In this document: piece after piece, positions 16,462-24,545 of the stretch | Position numbering within the stretch: the stretch's first letter is position 1 | Layout: every line of letters begins with the position of its first letter | NCBI GenBank assembly: GCA_039679375.1 | Contig: JBDKVA010000020.1 | Coordinates: 7,804-71,803, forward strand | Direction: 5' to 3' | Source of the DNA: JBDKVA01 sp039679375 | GTDB lineage: Bacteria > Bacillota > Clostridia > Acetivibrionales > DTU013 | Length of the DNA stretch: 64,000 nt | Program-made: the position numbers and the translations under genes | The notes under the pieces: generated by a model | Databases searched by the model: none | The model's input: only the letters and a program-made list of their open reading frames with translations | Told to the model about the DNA's origin: nothing

Positions 16462-16502
16462 TTTGGAAAGCCTGAATTGACTCACCGGGAGGTATTACTT
16501 AT

Positions 16503-17165
16503 ATGCGATTGAGAAGAAAAGCCTGGGCCAGGCCGGCGCTTGAAGCATGCAGCTTTTTTGTTAAAACTCCGGCAGACTATATCGGCAAATGGCATACTGT
16601 ATTTGAGAAAGACCAGGAAATCTGGCTTGAATTGGGTTGCGGCAAAGGCGGTTTTATTTCAAAACTGGCCTCTGCCAATCCTGACAAGAATTTCATTGCC
16701 ATTGACATTAAGAGTGAGGTTTTAGCCCTTGCAAAAAAGAAAATTGAAAACGAGTATGCTGAAGCTAATGTAAATATAAGTAATATCAAGCTTATGTCCC
16801 ATGAAATAATGTTAATTCACAAAATAATGAATGAGGACGATGTTGTTAATAGAATATATATCAATTTCTGCAATCCCTGGAGTAAAAATACCCTTAAAAA
16901 AAGGCGCCTTACACATCCGGTGCAGCTGAAACAGTACAATGCGTTTTTAGCTCCGGGAGGTCAAATATGGTTTAAAACAGATGACCGGCCATTATTTACC
17001 GATTCCATAGGTTACTTTGAGCAATGTAGTTTTAAGGTCGTTTATCTCACCAATGATTTGCATGGCAGCGGCTTCGGGCAAAATATTGAAACTGAGCATG
17101 AAAAGCTGTTTTCAAGCCAGGGCATTAAAATCAATTTCCTTATCGCAGAGAAAAAATCATTATAA
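16503..17165 (+). CDS. trmB: tRNA (guanine-N7)-methyltransferase
   Basis: A 220-residue TrmB, which methylates G46 in the tRNA variable loop using SAM. Motifs are LELGCGKGGFISKLA (about residues 42-56), FIAIDIKSEVLALAKKK, the substrate loop INFCNPWSKNTLKKRRLTHP, and TDDRPLFTDSI. The C-terminal TEHEKLFSSQG corresponds to the conserved T-E-(Y/H)-E segment. GGGAGG precedes the ATG. The gene is monocistronic between converging elements. Confidence 0.92.
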   Translation: MRLRRKAWARPALEACSFFVKTPADYIGKWHTVFEKDQEIWLELGCGKGGFISKLASANPDKNFIAIDIKSEVLALAKKKIENEYAEANVNISNIKLMSHEIMLIHKIMNEDDVVNRIYINFCNPWSKNTLKKRRLTHPVQLKQYNAFLAPGGQIWFKTDDRPLFTDSIGYFEQCSFKVVYLTNDLHGSGFGQNIETEHEKLFSSQGIKINFLIAEKKSL

Positions 17166-17176
17166 TTAGGGCATGC

Positions 17177-17220
17177 TTAACGGATAATGCTTATCCGTTA
17201 AATGAAAGCAACGCTTTCAT
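17177..17220. terminator. convergent hairpins between trmB and LuxR remnant
   Basis: TTAACGGATAA-TGC-TTATCCGTTAA (17177-17201) is a perfect 11-bp stem, followed by ATGAAAGC-AAC-GCTTTCAT (17202-17220). They lie between convergent genes, where a bidirectional terminator is expected, but neither has a clear T-run. Confidence 0.35.
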
Positions 17221-17533
17221 ACATCTCAGCCGTCACAAAATATCCGCGGTCCTGTGCGATTTTTATTGTCAGGACCTTGCTGCTTACACCCAGCTTCTGA
17301 TAGATATTTTTGAAATGCGTTTTTGCCGTTTCCTCGGAAATACACAAGCGTGCTGCCATTTCTTTTCTGCTCAGTCCTTCGGCCGCCAGCCGCAAGATAT
17401 CTATTTCCCGCTGGGACAGGGGAACCGGATGGTAAGATGGCTCACGGATCGTTTGCTCATACTTCCGGCAAAGCGTCAGGATACGGTTCACATACCCGTC
17501 GTCAGGGTTGCTTTGAACAATCAACTGCAGCAT
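17198..17533 (-). pseudogene. LuxR-type HTH, C-terminal fragment
   Basis: The frame encodes a LuxR/MalT-type DNA-binding domain: PLSQREIDILRLAAEGLSRKEMA and CISEETAKTHFKNIYQKLGVSS. Upstream there are only about 35 residues of a helical region, where full MalT-like proteins carry hundreds of residues, and no ribosome site is apparent. It is most likely the surviving 3' end of a larger regulator. A stand-alone small HTH protein is less likely. Confidence 0.65.
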
Positions 17534-17807
17534 TCCTATAATATGGGCGCGCTTTCAACGAAGGGTATGACCAGATCATAGAACCGGACGCAAGTCCTTA
17601 TCGGAATTATTTCAGTTGGAAAGTAGTAACTGAATAATATATAATTAAGGGTACATGGAAAGTTCTTCTATGTACCACTTTTATTTTAGAAATGTCAGGC
17701 TGATGTTTGAAGAAGTAATTTGAGAGCAATGCACTGCTATGAAAAATGTGATTTTAAGACAATCGGTTGATTGGATAAAGAGTAAAGCATAGAGAAGAGG
17801 TTATATA
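17534..17807 (+). other. intergenic debris and promoter region of the aadE-like gene
   Basis: A short open stretch (about 17552-17634) reads NEGYDQIIEPDASPYRNYF and SWKVVTE, with the look of a protein C-terminus, but has no start. The remainder is AT-rich with no clear promoter consensus before the AGAAGAGG site at 17793. Confidence 0.3.
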
Positions 17808-19115
17808 ATGCGTACAGAAAAAGAAATGCTTGATTTGATTTTAAGCGTTGCTAATAATGATGAGCGTATTAGAGCTGTCTACATGAATGGTTCGAGGGTG
17901 AACCCTAACGTTGTCAAGGATATATATCAGGATTATGATATTGTTTATGTTGTAACCGAAACAAAATGGTTTTTGGAGAATAAAAACTGGATTTCCGTAT
18001 TCGGTGATTTGGCAATAGTACAAGAGCCTGACAGCAATGACTTCGGATGGGGTATAAATATGGATTTCACACGTTCTTATACCTGGTTGATGCTGTTTAA
18101 AGACGGGGTAAGAATCGATTTGAACATTCAGATAAAGGATGAAATGTTAAAAAGATATATAAGCGACAGTCTAACAGTACCTCTTCTGGATAAAGACAAT
18201 TGTTTGCCTGAAATACCTGAATCAAGCGATATAGGATATTTTATAAAAAAGCCTTCACAAGCTCAATATAGAGGATGCTGCAATGAATTTTGGTGGTGCT
18301 TGCAAAATGTTGCCAAAGGTATCGCAAGAGATCAGCTTTCATATGCTATGTGGATGTATAATGTGATTATTAGAAATATGCTCGCACAAATGATTGACTG
18401 GTATATCGGGATAAATACTGACTTTTCTGTGACGGTTGGGAAGAGCGGGAAGTATTATAAAAAGTATTTACCGGAAAACCTCTATTACTTATACGCAAAA
18501 ACATATTCCGACAGCAATTATTACAATTTCTGGACAGCGATATTTAATGCCTGCGAGCTGTTTAGAATCATTGCACCACCTGTTGGCATGCATTTTGGAT
18601 TTACTTATAATCAAGAGGAAGACATAAATATGATGGAATACCTGAACAGGGTAAAAGCGTCTTGCCAAAATGAAATGCCGGGTCTGAAACAGAATACAGT
18701 AGAATTCTGGCAAGCCATAGACAAGCTCGTTTCGGAATCAGAGCTGATGATTGACCGTCCTAAAGGGAGCCGTCATCCAAGATATCCTGATGTAATATAT
18801 CAGGTCGATTATGGTTATTTAAAAGGTACTGCTTCTATGGACGGAGGAGGCATTGATGTCTGGAAGGGGACTAAGGAAAATCCTTCGGTTGATGCTGTGA
18901 TGTGCATTGTCGACCTGGTGAAAAGAGACTCGGAGATTAAGCTGTTGTTTGGTTGTACTGAAGAGGAGAAGGATATTGTTTACCGGTTTCATAATGAAAG
19001 TGAGTTTATGAAGGGAATATTGATAGAGAGAAAGGATTGGAGACGAAGTATATGCGTAATATTTAAAAGCCAGGAGTTTTATAAAATATTGAGAAAAGAA
19101 CTGGAGGAACAATAA
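17808..19115 (+). CDS. AadE-type adenylyltransferase fused to a pyrophosphatase-like domain
   Basis: A 435-residue protein. Residues 1-290 match streptomycin 6-adenylyltransferases: MNGSRVNPNV (GSR at 28-30), the catalytic pair in YQDYDIVYV (D42, D44), RIDLNIQI (D104) and the usual helical C-terminal half. These transfer AMP from ATP to the drug and release pyrophosphate. Residues about 296-410 form an extra domain: MIDRPKGSRHPRYPDVIYQ, VDYGYLKGTASMDGGGIDV. This resembles inorganic pyrophosphatases (YG-x-(I/L)-x-GT and DGDPLDV-like signature; here D345 and D350 are kept and the middle Asp is Gly347). Normal AadE ends near 290. The gene has AGAAGAGG upstream and abuts the next gene. Confidence 0.8.
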   Translation: MRTEKEMLDLILSVANNDERIRAVYMNGSRVNPNVVKDIYQDYDIVYVVTETKWFLENKNWISVFGDLAIVQEPDSNDFGWGINMDFTRSYTWLMLFKDGVRIDLNIQIKDEMLKRYISDSLTVPLLDKDNCLPEIPESSDIGYFIKKPSQAQYRGCCNEFWWCLQNVAKGIARDQLSYAMWMYNVIIRNMLAQMIDWYIGINTDFSVTVGKSGKYYKKYLPENLYYLYAKTYSDSNYYNFWTAIFNACELFRIIAPPVGMHFGFTYNQEEDINMMEYLNRVKASCQNEMPGLKQNTVEFWQAIDKLVSESELMIDRPKGSRHPRYPDVIYQVDYGYLKGTASMDGGGIDVWKGTKENPSVDAVMCIVDLVKRDSEIKLLFGCTEEEKDIVYRFHNESEFMKGILIERKDWRRSICVIFKSQEFYKILRKELEEQ

Positions 19116-19532
19116 ATGAGCAGTGAAGTGTTAGAAAAGTCATCAGCCCTTGTTGGACGTAGTTTTACAGGTGTATTAGGTACAGTTGATGAAAATGGAA
19201 ATCCTCAGGTTAAGGCAATGATAAAAACGGCGGCAAATGGTCTCAAGGAATTCTGGTTTTGCTCTAATGCCTCTTCGAAGAGAGTAGCACAGATACAGAA
19301 AAACCCTAATGCCAGTCTTTATTTCTACGATGAGAAAACCTTTGAGGGCTTGATGCTAACCGGAAAAGCAGAGGTTTCTTATGATGATGAAAAAAGGAAA
19401 GAATTATGGAATGATGAAATGAAAAAATACTATCCTTTGGGCTGCACTGACCCGGATTTTGCATTGATTATATTCACTGCAAGTAAGGGCAACTATTATC
19501 ATGGGCTGAAGAATATCGATTTTGATATATAA
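19116..19532 (+). CDS. pyridoxamine 5'-phosphate oxidase-like general stress protein
   Basis: A 138-residue split-barrel protein with FTGVLGTVDENGNPQVKAM, FWFCSNASSKRVAQIQKNPNASLYFY and LTGKAEVSYDDEKRKELW, the pattern of general stress protein 26-like flavin-binding proteins. It starts directly after the aadE-fusion stop with CTGGAGGAAC inside the preceding gene as ribosome site, so the two are probably translated together. The substrate is unknown. Confidence 0.85.
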   Translation: MSSEVLEKSSALVGRSFTGVLGTVDENGNPQVKAMIKTAANGLKEFWFCSNASSKRVAQIQKNPNASLYFYDEKTFEGLMLTGKAEVSYDDEKRKELWNDEMKKYYPLGCTDPDFALIIFTASKGNYYHGLKNIDFDI

Positions 19533-19574
19533 CGCGGAATTGATGAAGAATAATTAGATAAAGGGGAAATTACT

Positions 19575-20258
19575 ATGGCAGATCCGAACCGCCAATACTG
19601 GAACCAACAATTTAAAGTATTACAGGACACGTGGCCGAAACCTGATAACTTTGAAACCTGTATTGAAATTTGTCTGAATGTCCATGCTATGGTGCATACA
19701 GCTGAAATGACTAATACCGGTTTATGGTCCTTTGAAGATGAATTATGGGAAGGAATGTCTGAAGAAGCCTGTCGTAAGGTACATAAAGATGATCAGTCAA
19801 TTGCCTGGAAACTATGGCATTCCACTCGGATAGAAGATATCACAATGAACATTTTAATAGCTGGGGAGCCACAAATATTATACACCGGAAACTGGTTTGA
19901 AAAGATGGGAATATCTGTTCATGATACCGGAAATGCAATGAATGAAAAGGAAATTGAAGTATTAAGTAATTCAATTGATATTCAGGTCTTAAGGGAGTAT
20001 CGTCTGGCAGTGGGTAGAAAGACAAGAAACATTATTAAATCTCTGAAGGCTGATGATTTGAAACAAAGAGTTGAGTCCTCCAGACTACAGAGAATAATGG
20101 ATGAGGGGGCAGTTGTGGAAGAAGCCAGGGGGCTTATTGACTACTGGGGTAAAAAGACTTTTTCAGGTCTTTTACTGATGCCTGCCACCCGGCATAATCT
20201 TGTACATTTGAATGAATCCATGCGAATTCTTGGGAAAGAAAAATCACGTGCAATTTGA
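19575..20258 (+). CDS. DinB/YfiT-like putative metal-dependent protein
   Basis: A 227-residue protein with a four-helix-bundle look and two histidine regions: CLNVHAMVHTAEM near residue 33-45 and LLLMPATRHNLVHLNESM near the end. The closing TRHNLVHLNE motif is common in DinB-like clostridial proteins, where the late histidines bind metal. The role is unknown, possibly thiol-dependent detoxification as for BstA-like relatives. AAAGGGG lies upstream. Confidence 0.7.
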   Translation: MADPNRQYWNQQFKVLQDTWPKPDNFETCIEICLNVHAMVHTAEMTNTGLWSFEDELWEGMSEEACRKVHKDDQSIAWKLWHSTRIEDITMNILIAGEPQILYTGNWFEKMGISVHDTGNAMNEKEIEVLSNSIDIQVLREYRLAVGRKTRNIIKSLKADDLKQRVESSRLQRIMDEGAVVEEARGLIDYWGKKTFSGLLLMPATRHNLVHLNESMRILGKEKSRAI

Positions 20259-20512
20259 TATAATCGCAAAAAAGATGGTTTGCGCGAACAAGGTCTACGT
20301 TGGCGTAAGCACGGGCAGTATCATTGCCACTCCAAACATAGGCGACCCGTTTGACGAAAGCACAGCTGGACTGTGTCTGGTTAATGCTTATCTCTCCGTT
20401 CACTGCCCGGGAAATATGGAACTGAGAACAGACCTGCTATTGCCGCACATCCCCTGACAGATAATCAGGCTTTGGCTGTAACATGTAGTGGATATAAGGT
20501 GATTGAAGGTTA
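20245..20512 (+). pseudogene. peptidase E (S51) remnant with frameshift
   Basis: One frame reads VYVGVSTGSIIATPNIGDPFDESTAG, including the nucleophile-serine motif of S51 dipeptidases, then LCLVNAYLSVHCPGN. It stops at 20455-20457, but the adjacent frame continues LTDNQALAVTCSGYKVIEG, the family C-terminus. The N-terminal half is missing. It is a truncated, frameshifted remnant directly after the DinB-like gene. Confidence 0.7.
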
Positions 20513-20560
20513 AAAAGAACAAAAAAGACATTGGAAATATATGATAAATAATTTTGAATA

Positions 20561-20594
20561 TGACATACTGTTGTCAAATCTGATGGAATAAAAT
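20561..20594 (+). promoter_or_regulatory. TGACA-N6-TGTCA operator with -10 box
   Basis: TGACA-TACTGT-TGTCA (20561-20576) is followed by TAAAAT (20589-20594), starting 28 bp after the operator start. Same operator and spacing as at 22968; it precedes the zinc-ribbon and Nei-like genes. Confidence 0.65.
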
Positions 20595-20626
20595 ATCAGT
20601 ATCAAAATTGAAAGGAGACAAGGATT

Positions 20627-20893
20627 ATGCAGAATACAGATATGAAATTTTGTCAGAGCTGTGCAATGCCCATGGAGAATTTGGATTTACATGGAACCAA
20701 TGCTGACGGCAGTAAGAATGAGGACTATTGCCACTATTGCTTCAAAGACGGATCCTTTACTAAGGATGAAACAATGGAGGAAATGATTGAAGCTTGTGTG
20801 CCCTTTGTGTCAAAAGGTAATCCATGGCCGGATGAAGATACCGCAAGGAAAACCATGAGGGAGCTGTTTCCGCAGCTGAAAAGGTGGAAATAA
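20627..20893 (+). CDS. small putative zinc-ribbon protein
   Basis: An 88-residue protein with two cysteine pairs, FCQSCAMPM and YCHYCFKDG, spaced for a zinc ribbon, and an acidic helical C-terminus. This family is often annotated only as putative zinc-ribbon domain. AAAGGAGACAAGG precedes the ATG. Its last codons lie just upstream of the Nei-like start, where its own coding sequence supplies the AAGGTGG ribosome site, so the two are likely one operon under the 20561 operator. Confidence 0.75.
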   Translation: MQNTDMKFCQSCAMPMENLDLHGTNADGSKNEDYCHYCFKDGSFTKDETMEEMIEACVPFVSKGNPWPDEDTARKTMRELFPQLKRWK

Positions 20894-20895
20894 AG

Positions 20896-21717
20896 ATGAT
20901 AGAGCTACCTGAATCTTATGTTTTGGCAGAACAGATTAACCGCACATTAAAAGGAAAAACCATTATAAATGCGGAAGCCAACCATACTCATCATGCTTTT
21001 GCGTGGTACACAGGAAATCCGGCGGATTATCACGAAAAACTAACCGGAAAAACGATTACCTGTGCTGACATATTTAGCGGAAGCTTGAGAATAAGAGCGG
21101 AAGATATGGTGATGCTCATAAGCACTCCCATCAGATATTACATGGCAGGCGAAAAGCTGCCTAGAAAACACCAACTCTTTATTGAGTTTGATGATTTCAC
21201 TGCTATTACCTGCACGATACAGATGTGGGGTTGTATGTTCTGCTTTAAAGATGGCGACCAGGGCGGTATACCGGAACAGCATACAATTAAAAACTGTCCA
21301 ACTCCGCTAGAGGATAGCTTTGATGAAAATTATTTTATGTCTTTATACAAGGGCGAGAAACTTACTTCTCTTTCTGCAAAAGCTTTTCTCGCTACGGAAC
21401 AGCGGATACCCGGTCTTGGAAACGGGGTGCTCCAAGACATACTTTGGACCGCGAAAATTCACCCGAAACGTAAAATGTCAACACTGTCCGATACTGAAAT
21501 TAGAGGAATGTATGCAGCTGTAAAAAGCGTGATTGGTGCAATGATTCTTCAAGGCGGAAGGGATACGGAACGCGACCTTTTCGGCTGCCCTGGCGGATAT
21601 ATAACCATCCTAAGTAAAAATACGGTAGACAAGCCCTGTCCTGCCTGCGGGACCGTTATCAAAAAAGAAGCCTACATGGGCGGCAGTATTTACTATTGTG
21701 AAGGATGCCAGAGGTAA
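20896..21717 (+). CDS. Fpg/Nei-family DNA glycosylase homologue, copy 1
   Basis: A 273-residue relative of formamidopyrimidine glycosylase/endonuclease VIII. It has a ELPESYVLAEQINR opening, the helix-two-turn-helix LATEQRIPGLGNGVLQDILW with HPKRKMSTLS, GGRDTERDLFGCPGGY, and a CxxC-x16-CxxC zinc finger at the end. Start 20896 is favoured by AAGGTGG upstream. The mature N-terminus would be Ile-Glu-Leu-Pro-Glu: Glu2 is retained, but the catalytic Pro1 of classical enzymes is Ile. It may therefore be a monofunctional or altered glycosylase. A paralogue lies at 23614. Confidence 0.85.
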   Translation: MIELPESYVLAEQINRTLKGKTIINAEANHTHHAFAWYTGNPADYHEKLTGKTITCADIFSGSLRIRAEDMVMLISTPIRYYMAGEKLPRKHQLFIEFDDFTAITCTIQMWGCMFCFKDGDQGGIPEQHTIKNCPTPLEDSFDENYFMSLYKGEKLTSLSAKAFLATEQRIPGLGNGVLQDILWTAKIHPKRKMSTLSDTEIRGMYAAVKSVIGAMILQGGRDTERDLFGCPGGYITILSKNTVDKPCPACGTVIKKEAYMGGSIYYCEGCQR

Positions 21718-22041
21718 AAAAAGATTCGAACGATTCTTGGCAGACCGGTTAAATGTGCGTTTGCGATTAAAATTCAGGAGTATCAAGATAATGTATAAAT
21801 GCATGTTATAGAAAGAGATTAAGCCATCGCTTAATGATATTTATAATATAATTGGAGATGATGGAACAACTCTTTTGAAAGACTTTTATAATTTTATGAG
21901 GTTATCTTACGACATTGTTTCTGAGATAAGGTTCCCTTTTAGAAATAAATATGGTTGGGGGATCAAGTACAGCCAGTCCGCGTATTCAAGAGGCCTTCCT
22001 TCCATTGGAGTGCGAATTTGAAATTTGTTGGAGGAAAAAGT
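21718..22041 (+). other. remnants of a DUF3788-like gene and a flavin reductase fragment
   Basis: From about 21815 to 21972 one frame reads EIKPSLNDIYNIIG, LLKDFYNFMRLSYDIVSEI and RFPFRNKYGWGIKY, the front of a DUF3788-type protein without a start codon. It joins at about 21975 to PRIQEAFLPLECEFE, a close copy of a flavin reductase segment at 14640. Neither piece is complete. The junction shows recombination within the window's gene pool. Confidence 0.55.
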
Positions 22042-22650
22042 ATGATTACATTTGAAAGTATCATGTCAATAGATAAAAACGCTTTGCCGGAAGCGGCAAA
22101 AACATTAAGCAGCGGCGATATTTCACAGCTTGTGGAGTGGTTGGCCTTAAAAGACGATAATATCAGGTATCAGGCGTTTAAACTCCTTCAATACCGTTCA
22201 ATATCCTTCGGCGATGTTTATCCGTATTGGAATATCTTCCGTAACAAGCTGAGCAGCGATAATTCGTACCAGAGAAGCATCGGGCTTATGCTTATTGCAG
22301 ATAATGCAAAATGGGATTCGGAAGACCGGATGGAGAACGTTATTGATGAATATCTGATGCTCTTAAACGATGAAAAGCCCATAACAATACGTCAATGCAT
22401 TCAGTCGTTGGAGAAAATAGCGCCGTACAAGCCGGACTTAAACAGCAAAATTGCAGAAAGTCTTGTTTCATTTAACCTCATGGATATCAAAGAAACGATG
22501 CGCAGATCCATATTGCTGGATATATTAAATGTCCTGCTCGTCATAAGAAAAGAGCTAAAAAAGGATATAATTGAAAGCTTTATCCTAAACGCTCTTTCCG
22601 GTGATGTTCTGGATGAAAAATCCAGAAAGCAAATCGAAGCGCTTTTGTAA
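22042..22650 (+). CDS. HEAT-like alpha-helical repeat protein
   Basis: A 202-residue protein predicted to be all helical, with repeated helix pairs (VEWLALKDDNIRYQAFKLLQY, YQRSIGLMLIADNAKWDS, IRQCIQSLEKIAPYKPD). No catalytic residues stand out. Such small HEAT-like proteins act as protein or nucleic-acid binding scaffolds; no more specific role is visible. Start 22042 is preferred to an earlier in-frame ATG, because GGAGGAAAAAG lies just before it and the earlier part is debris. Confidence 0.65.
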   Translation: MITFESIMSIDKNALPEAAKTLSSGDISQLVEWLALKDDNIRYQAFKLLQYRSISFGDVYPYWNIFRNKLSSDNSYQRSIGLMLIADNAKWDSEDRMENVIDEYLMLLNDEKPITIRQCIQSLEKIAPYKPDLNSKIAESLVSFNLMDIKETMRRSILLDILNVLLVIRKELKKDIIESFILNALSGDVLDEKSRKQIEALL

Positions 22651-22680
22651 AAGCACTTCCCTCCGAAAGGCTTTCCTGCT

Positions 22681-22824
22681 ATGCAACAATCTCTAATGTC
22701 CAAAACCTTCTATTTTCCATCCGGTCCGAGTAAGCTGAAGTTCAAAATGAGTGGTTCCGGTTTTGAGGATACTTATGCGTTTATTGAAGAAATCAACTGT
22801 CTTGTGCAGGAAACCGTAATATAA
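22681..22824 (+). CDS. 47-aa ORF, unknown or remnant
   Basis: A frame MQQSLMSKTFYFPSG...AFIEEINCLVQETVI lies 30 bp after the HEAT-like gene. It lacks a clear ribosome site and no family is recognised. It may be the tail of a lost gene. Confidence 0.25.
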   Translation: MQQSLMSKTFYFPSGPSKLKFKMSGSGFEDTYAFIEEINCLVQETVI

Positions 22825-22967
22825 TGGAATAGTCTTAAGATGTAACATACAAATGTAAGATTAAGCCAAAACGATCAGGCTGTAGTTTCATAAGTTGTAA
22901 CACATATGAAAAATTGTTAAAATACACAGTGAAAGAATTACAGAATTTTAAGAAGGATTTTCTAACT

Positions 22968-23001
22968 TGACACACTGTTGTCAGATTAGGGATGGTAAAA
23001 T
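22968..23001 (+). promoter_or_regulatory. TGACA-N6-TGTCA operator with -10 box
   Basis: TGACA-CACTGT-TGTCA (22968-22983) is followed by TAAAAT (22996-23001), again starting 28 bp after the operator start. It precedes the 23109 gene and the second Nei-like gene. A 107-bp untranslated leader lies between -10 and start. Confidence 0.65.
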
Positions 23002-23108
23002 ATAGAGACAAGATAGAGATTGTTCTAAATTGCATCCAGGCATTGAGGATATCCCGCGCTATTTGAAATTGGTTGAATTAGGCGTGAAAAGGTAAAGGAA
23101 TAAAAGAT

Positions 23109-23612
23109 ATGAAACAACAATTACTTGATTCAAAATATGATTTTGTCTGCGACAAGGACAAGGCGTTTATCATTGCCTTTGACGAGGCGATGAAGGGAAT
23201 CGGCTACGAGAGTGGCGGCAGCATTGGAAATGGTTATTGTTGGGGACGATATATGATTATCTATGCAAAAACCGGCGTGAAGGACAAAAAGGTTGCCGCA
23301 CGCATTTATATCCGCGATGGCGGCATTATTCTGCGGCTTTTCTTCAGCAATATCGATAAGCACAGGGTGTATATTGAAAATGCCTCCGAATTTATCCGGC
23401 TGCCGTTTATCGGCGAACATGGTGACTGCCATCATTGCCATAATGAGAAGGATAGTAAATGCAAATTCAGAAAAACTTATACGATTCATAACCGGTTGAT
23501 TGATAAATGCAACGGTGCAGTTTTTGAGTTTGGAAAGCCGGATATTGATAAGCTGCCGGATTATATGGCACTGCTGAAGGAGTTTTACCCGACGAAGAAA
23601 GGTGGGAAGTGA
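23109..23612 (+). CDS. conserved-looking hypothetical protein with Cys/His cluster
   Basis: A 167-residue protein not recognised as a named family. The first two-thirds look like a mixed alpha/beta fold (FIIAFDEAMKGIGYESGG, ARIYIRDGGIILRLFFSNIDKHR), and residues about 100-118 carry HGDCHHCHNEKDSKC, a possible metal site. The stop is directly followed by the second Nei-like gene, with the AAAGGTGGG ribosome site inside this gene. It shares the operator at 22968, so it may cooperate with the glycosylase. Confidence 0.7.
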   Translation: MKQQLLDSKYDFVCDKDKAFIIAFDEAMKGIGYESGGSIGNGYCWGRYMIIYAKTGVKDKKVAARIYIRDGGIILRLFFSNIDKHRVYIENASEFIRLPFIGEHGDCHHCHNEKDSKCKFRKTYTIHNRLIDKCNGAVFEFGKPDIDKLPDYMALLKEFYPTKKGGK

Positions 23613-23613
23613 T

Positions 23614-24441
23614 ATGATTGAATTGCCTGAAAGCCGGATTTTAGCTCAACAAATTAACGAAACCATGAAGGGAAAGAAGATACAAAATGTAACTGCCAAT
23701 AAATCACCGCATAAATTCGCATGGTTTACAGGTGATCCCCAAAGTTACCACAGCCTGCTTACAGGGAAAAGGATTCTGTCTGCGGCGGCATACGGAGGTA
23801 TGGTAGAAATACAGGCTGAGGATATACGCCTTATCTTTTGTGACGGCGCTAATATCCGTTATTATTTTCCAGGTGAGGAGCTTCTCAAAAAACATCAGCT
23901 GCAGGTTGAGTTTGAGGATTTTTCCTCCCTTGTTTGCAGTGTGCAGATGTATGGAGCATTGTGGGCTCTGGGCGAGGGGCGGACAGAAGGCTATAATGAA
24001 TGTGCAAGAAAAAAACCAAGTCCATTCTCCGATGAATTTAATCAAAGTTATTTCCAATCGCTGTATACTGAAGAGGATGGCAAGCTTTCAGCCAAGGCAT
24101 TTCTGGCGACAAAGCAGCGGATACCGGGTCTTGGAAACGGTGTCTTACAGGACATTCTATTTACCGCACGGGTGCACCCGAAATGTAAAATGAACACCTT
24201 ATCTGATAATGAATTGACCTCTATATACAACGCAGTCAAAAACACGCTTTTTGAGATGAGCATAAATGGCGGGCGGGATACCGAAAGGGACCTATTCGGA
24301 TGCAGCGGAGGCTATCGGACTATTCTATCCGCTAAAACTGTTGACAAAACTTGTCCCGTATGCGGCAGTGCGATTGTCCGCGAAGCGTACCTTGGGGGCA
24401 ATATCTATTTTTGCCCGGAGTGCCAGAAACTGAAGAAGTGA
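23614..24441 (+). CDS. Fpg/Nei-family DNA glycosylase homologue, copy 2
   Basis: A 275-residue paralogue of the gene at 20896 with the same motifs: MIELPESRILAQQIN, RIPGLGNGVLQDILF, HPKCKMNTLSDNE, GGRDTERDLFGCSGGY and a CPVCG...CPEC zinc finger. As in copy 1, Ile replaces the catalytic N-terminal Pro while Glu2 remains. Start 23614 is set by AAAGGTGGG. The two copies differ enough to be an older duplication rather than a recent one. Both are behind TGACA-N6-TGTCA promoters. Confidence 0.85.
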   Translation: MIELPESRILAQQINETMKGKKIQNVTANKSPHKFAWFTGDPQSYHSLLTGKRILSAAAYGGMVEIQAEDIRLIFCDGANIRYYFPGEELLKKHQLQVEFEDFSSLVCSVQMYGALWALGEGRTEGYNECARKKPSPFSDEFNQSYFQSLYTEEDGKLSAKAFLATKQRIPGLGNGVLQDILFTARVHPKCKMNTLSDNELTSIYNAVKNTLFEMSINGGRDTERDLFGCSGGYRTILSAKTVDKTCPVCGSAIVREAYLGGNIYFCPECQKLKK

Positions 24442-24445
24442 GGTA

Positions 24446-24544
24446 ATGCAAAGTGATAACCTGTATGAAAACAGTCTGTGGGTCGAAGGCATGATTGAAA
24501 TGTCGAAATTTATTGATGAAATATTTGCTGACAGGAGGCGCTGA
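24446..24544 (+). CDS. 32-aa coupled small ORF
   Basis: MQSDNLYENSLW...MSKFIDEIFADRRR ends one base before the next gene's ATG, and its tail holds the AGGAGGCG ribosome site of that gene. It could be a coupling peptide or the C-terminal scrap of a lost protein. No family is recognised. Confidence 0.3.
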   Translation: MQSDNLYENSLWVEGMIEMSKFIDEIFADRRR

Positions 24545-24545
24545 T

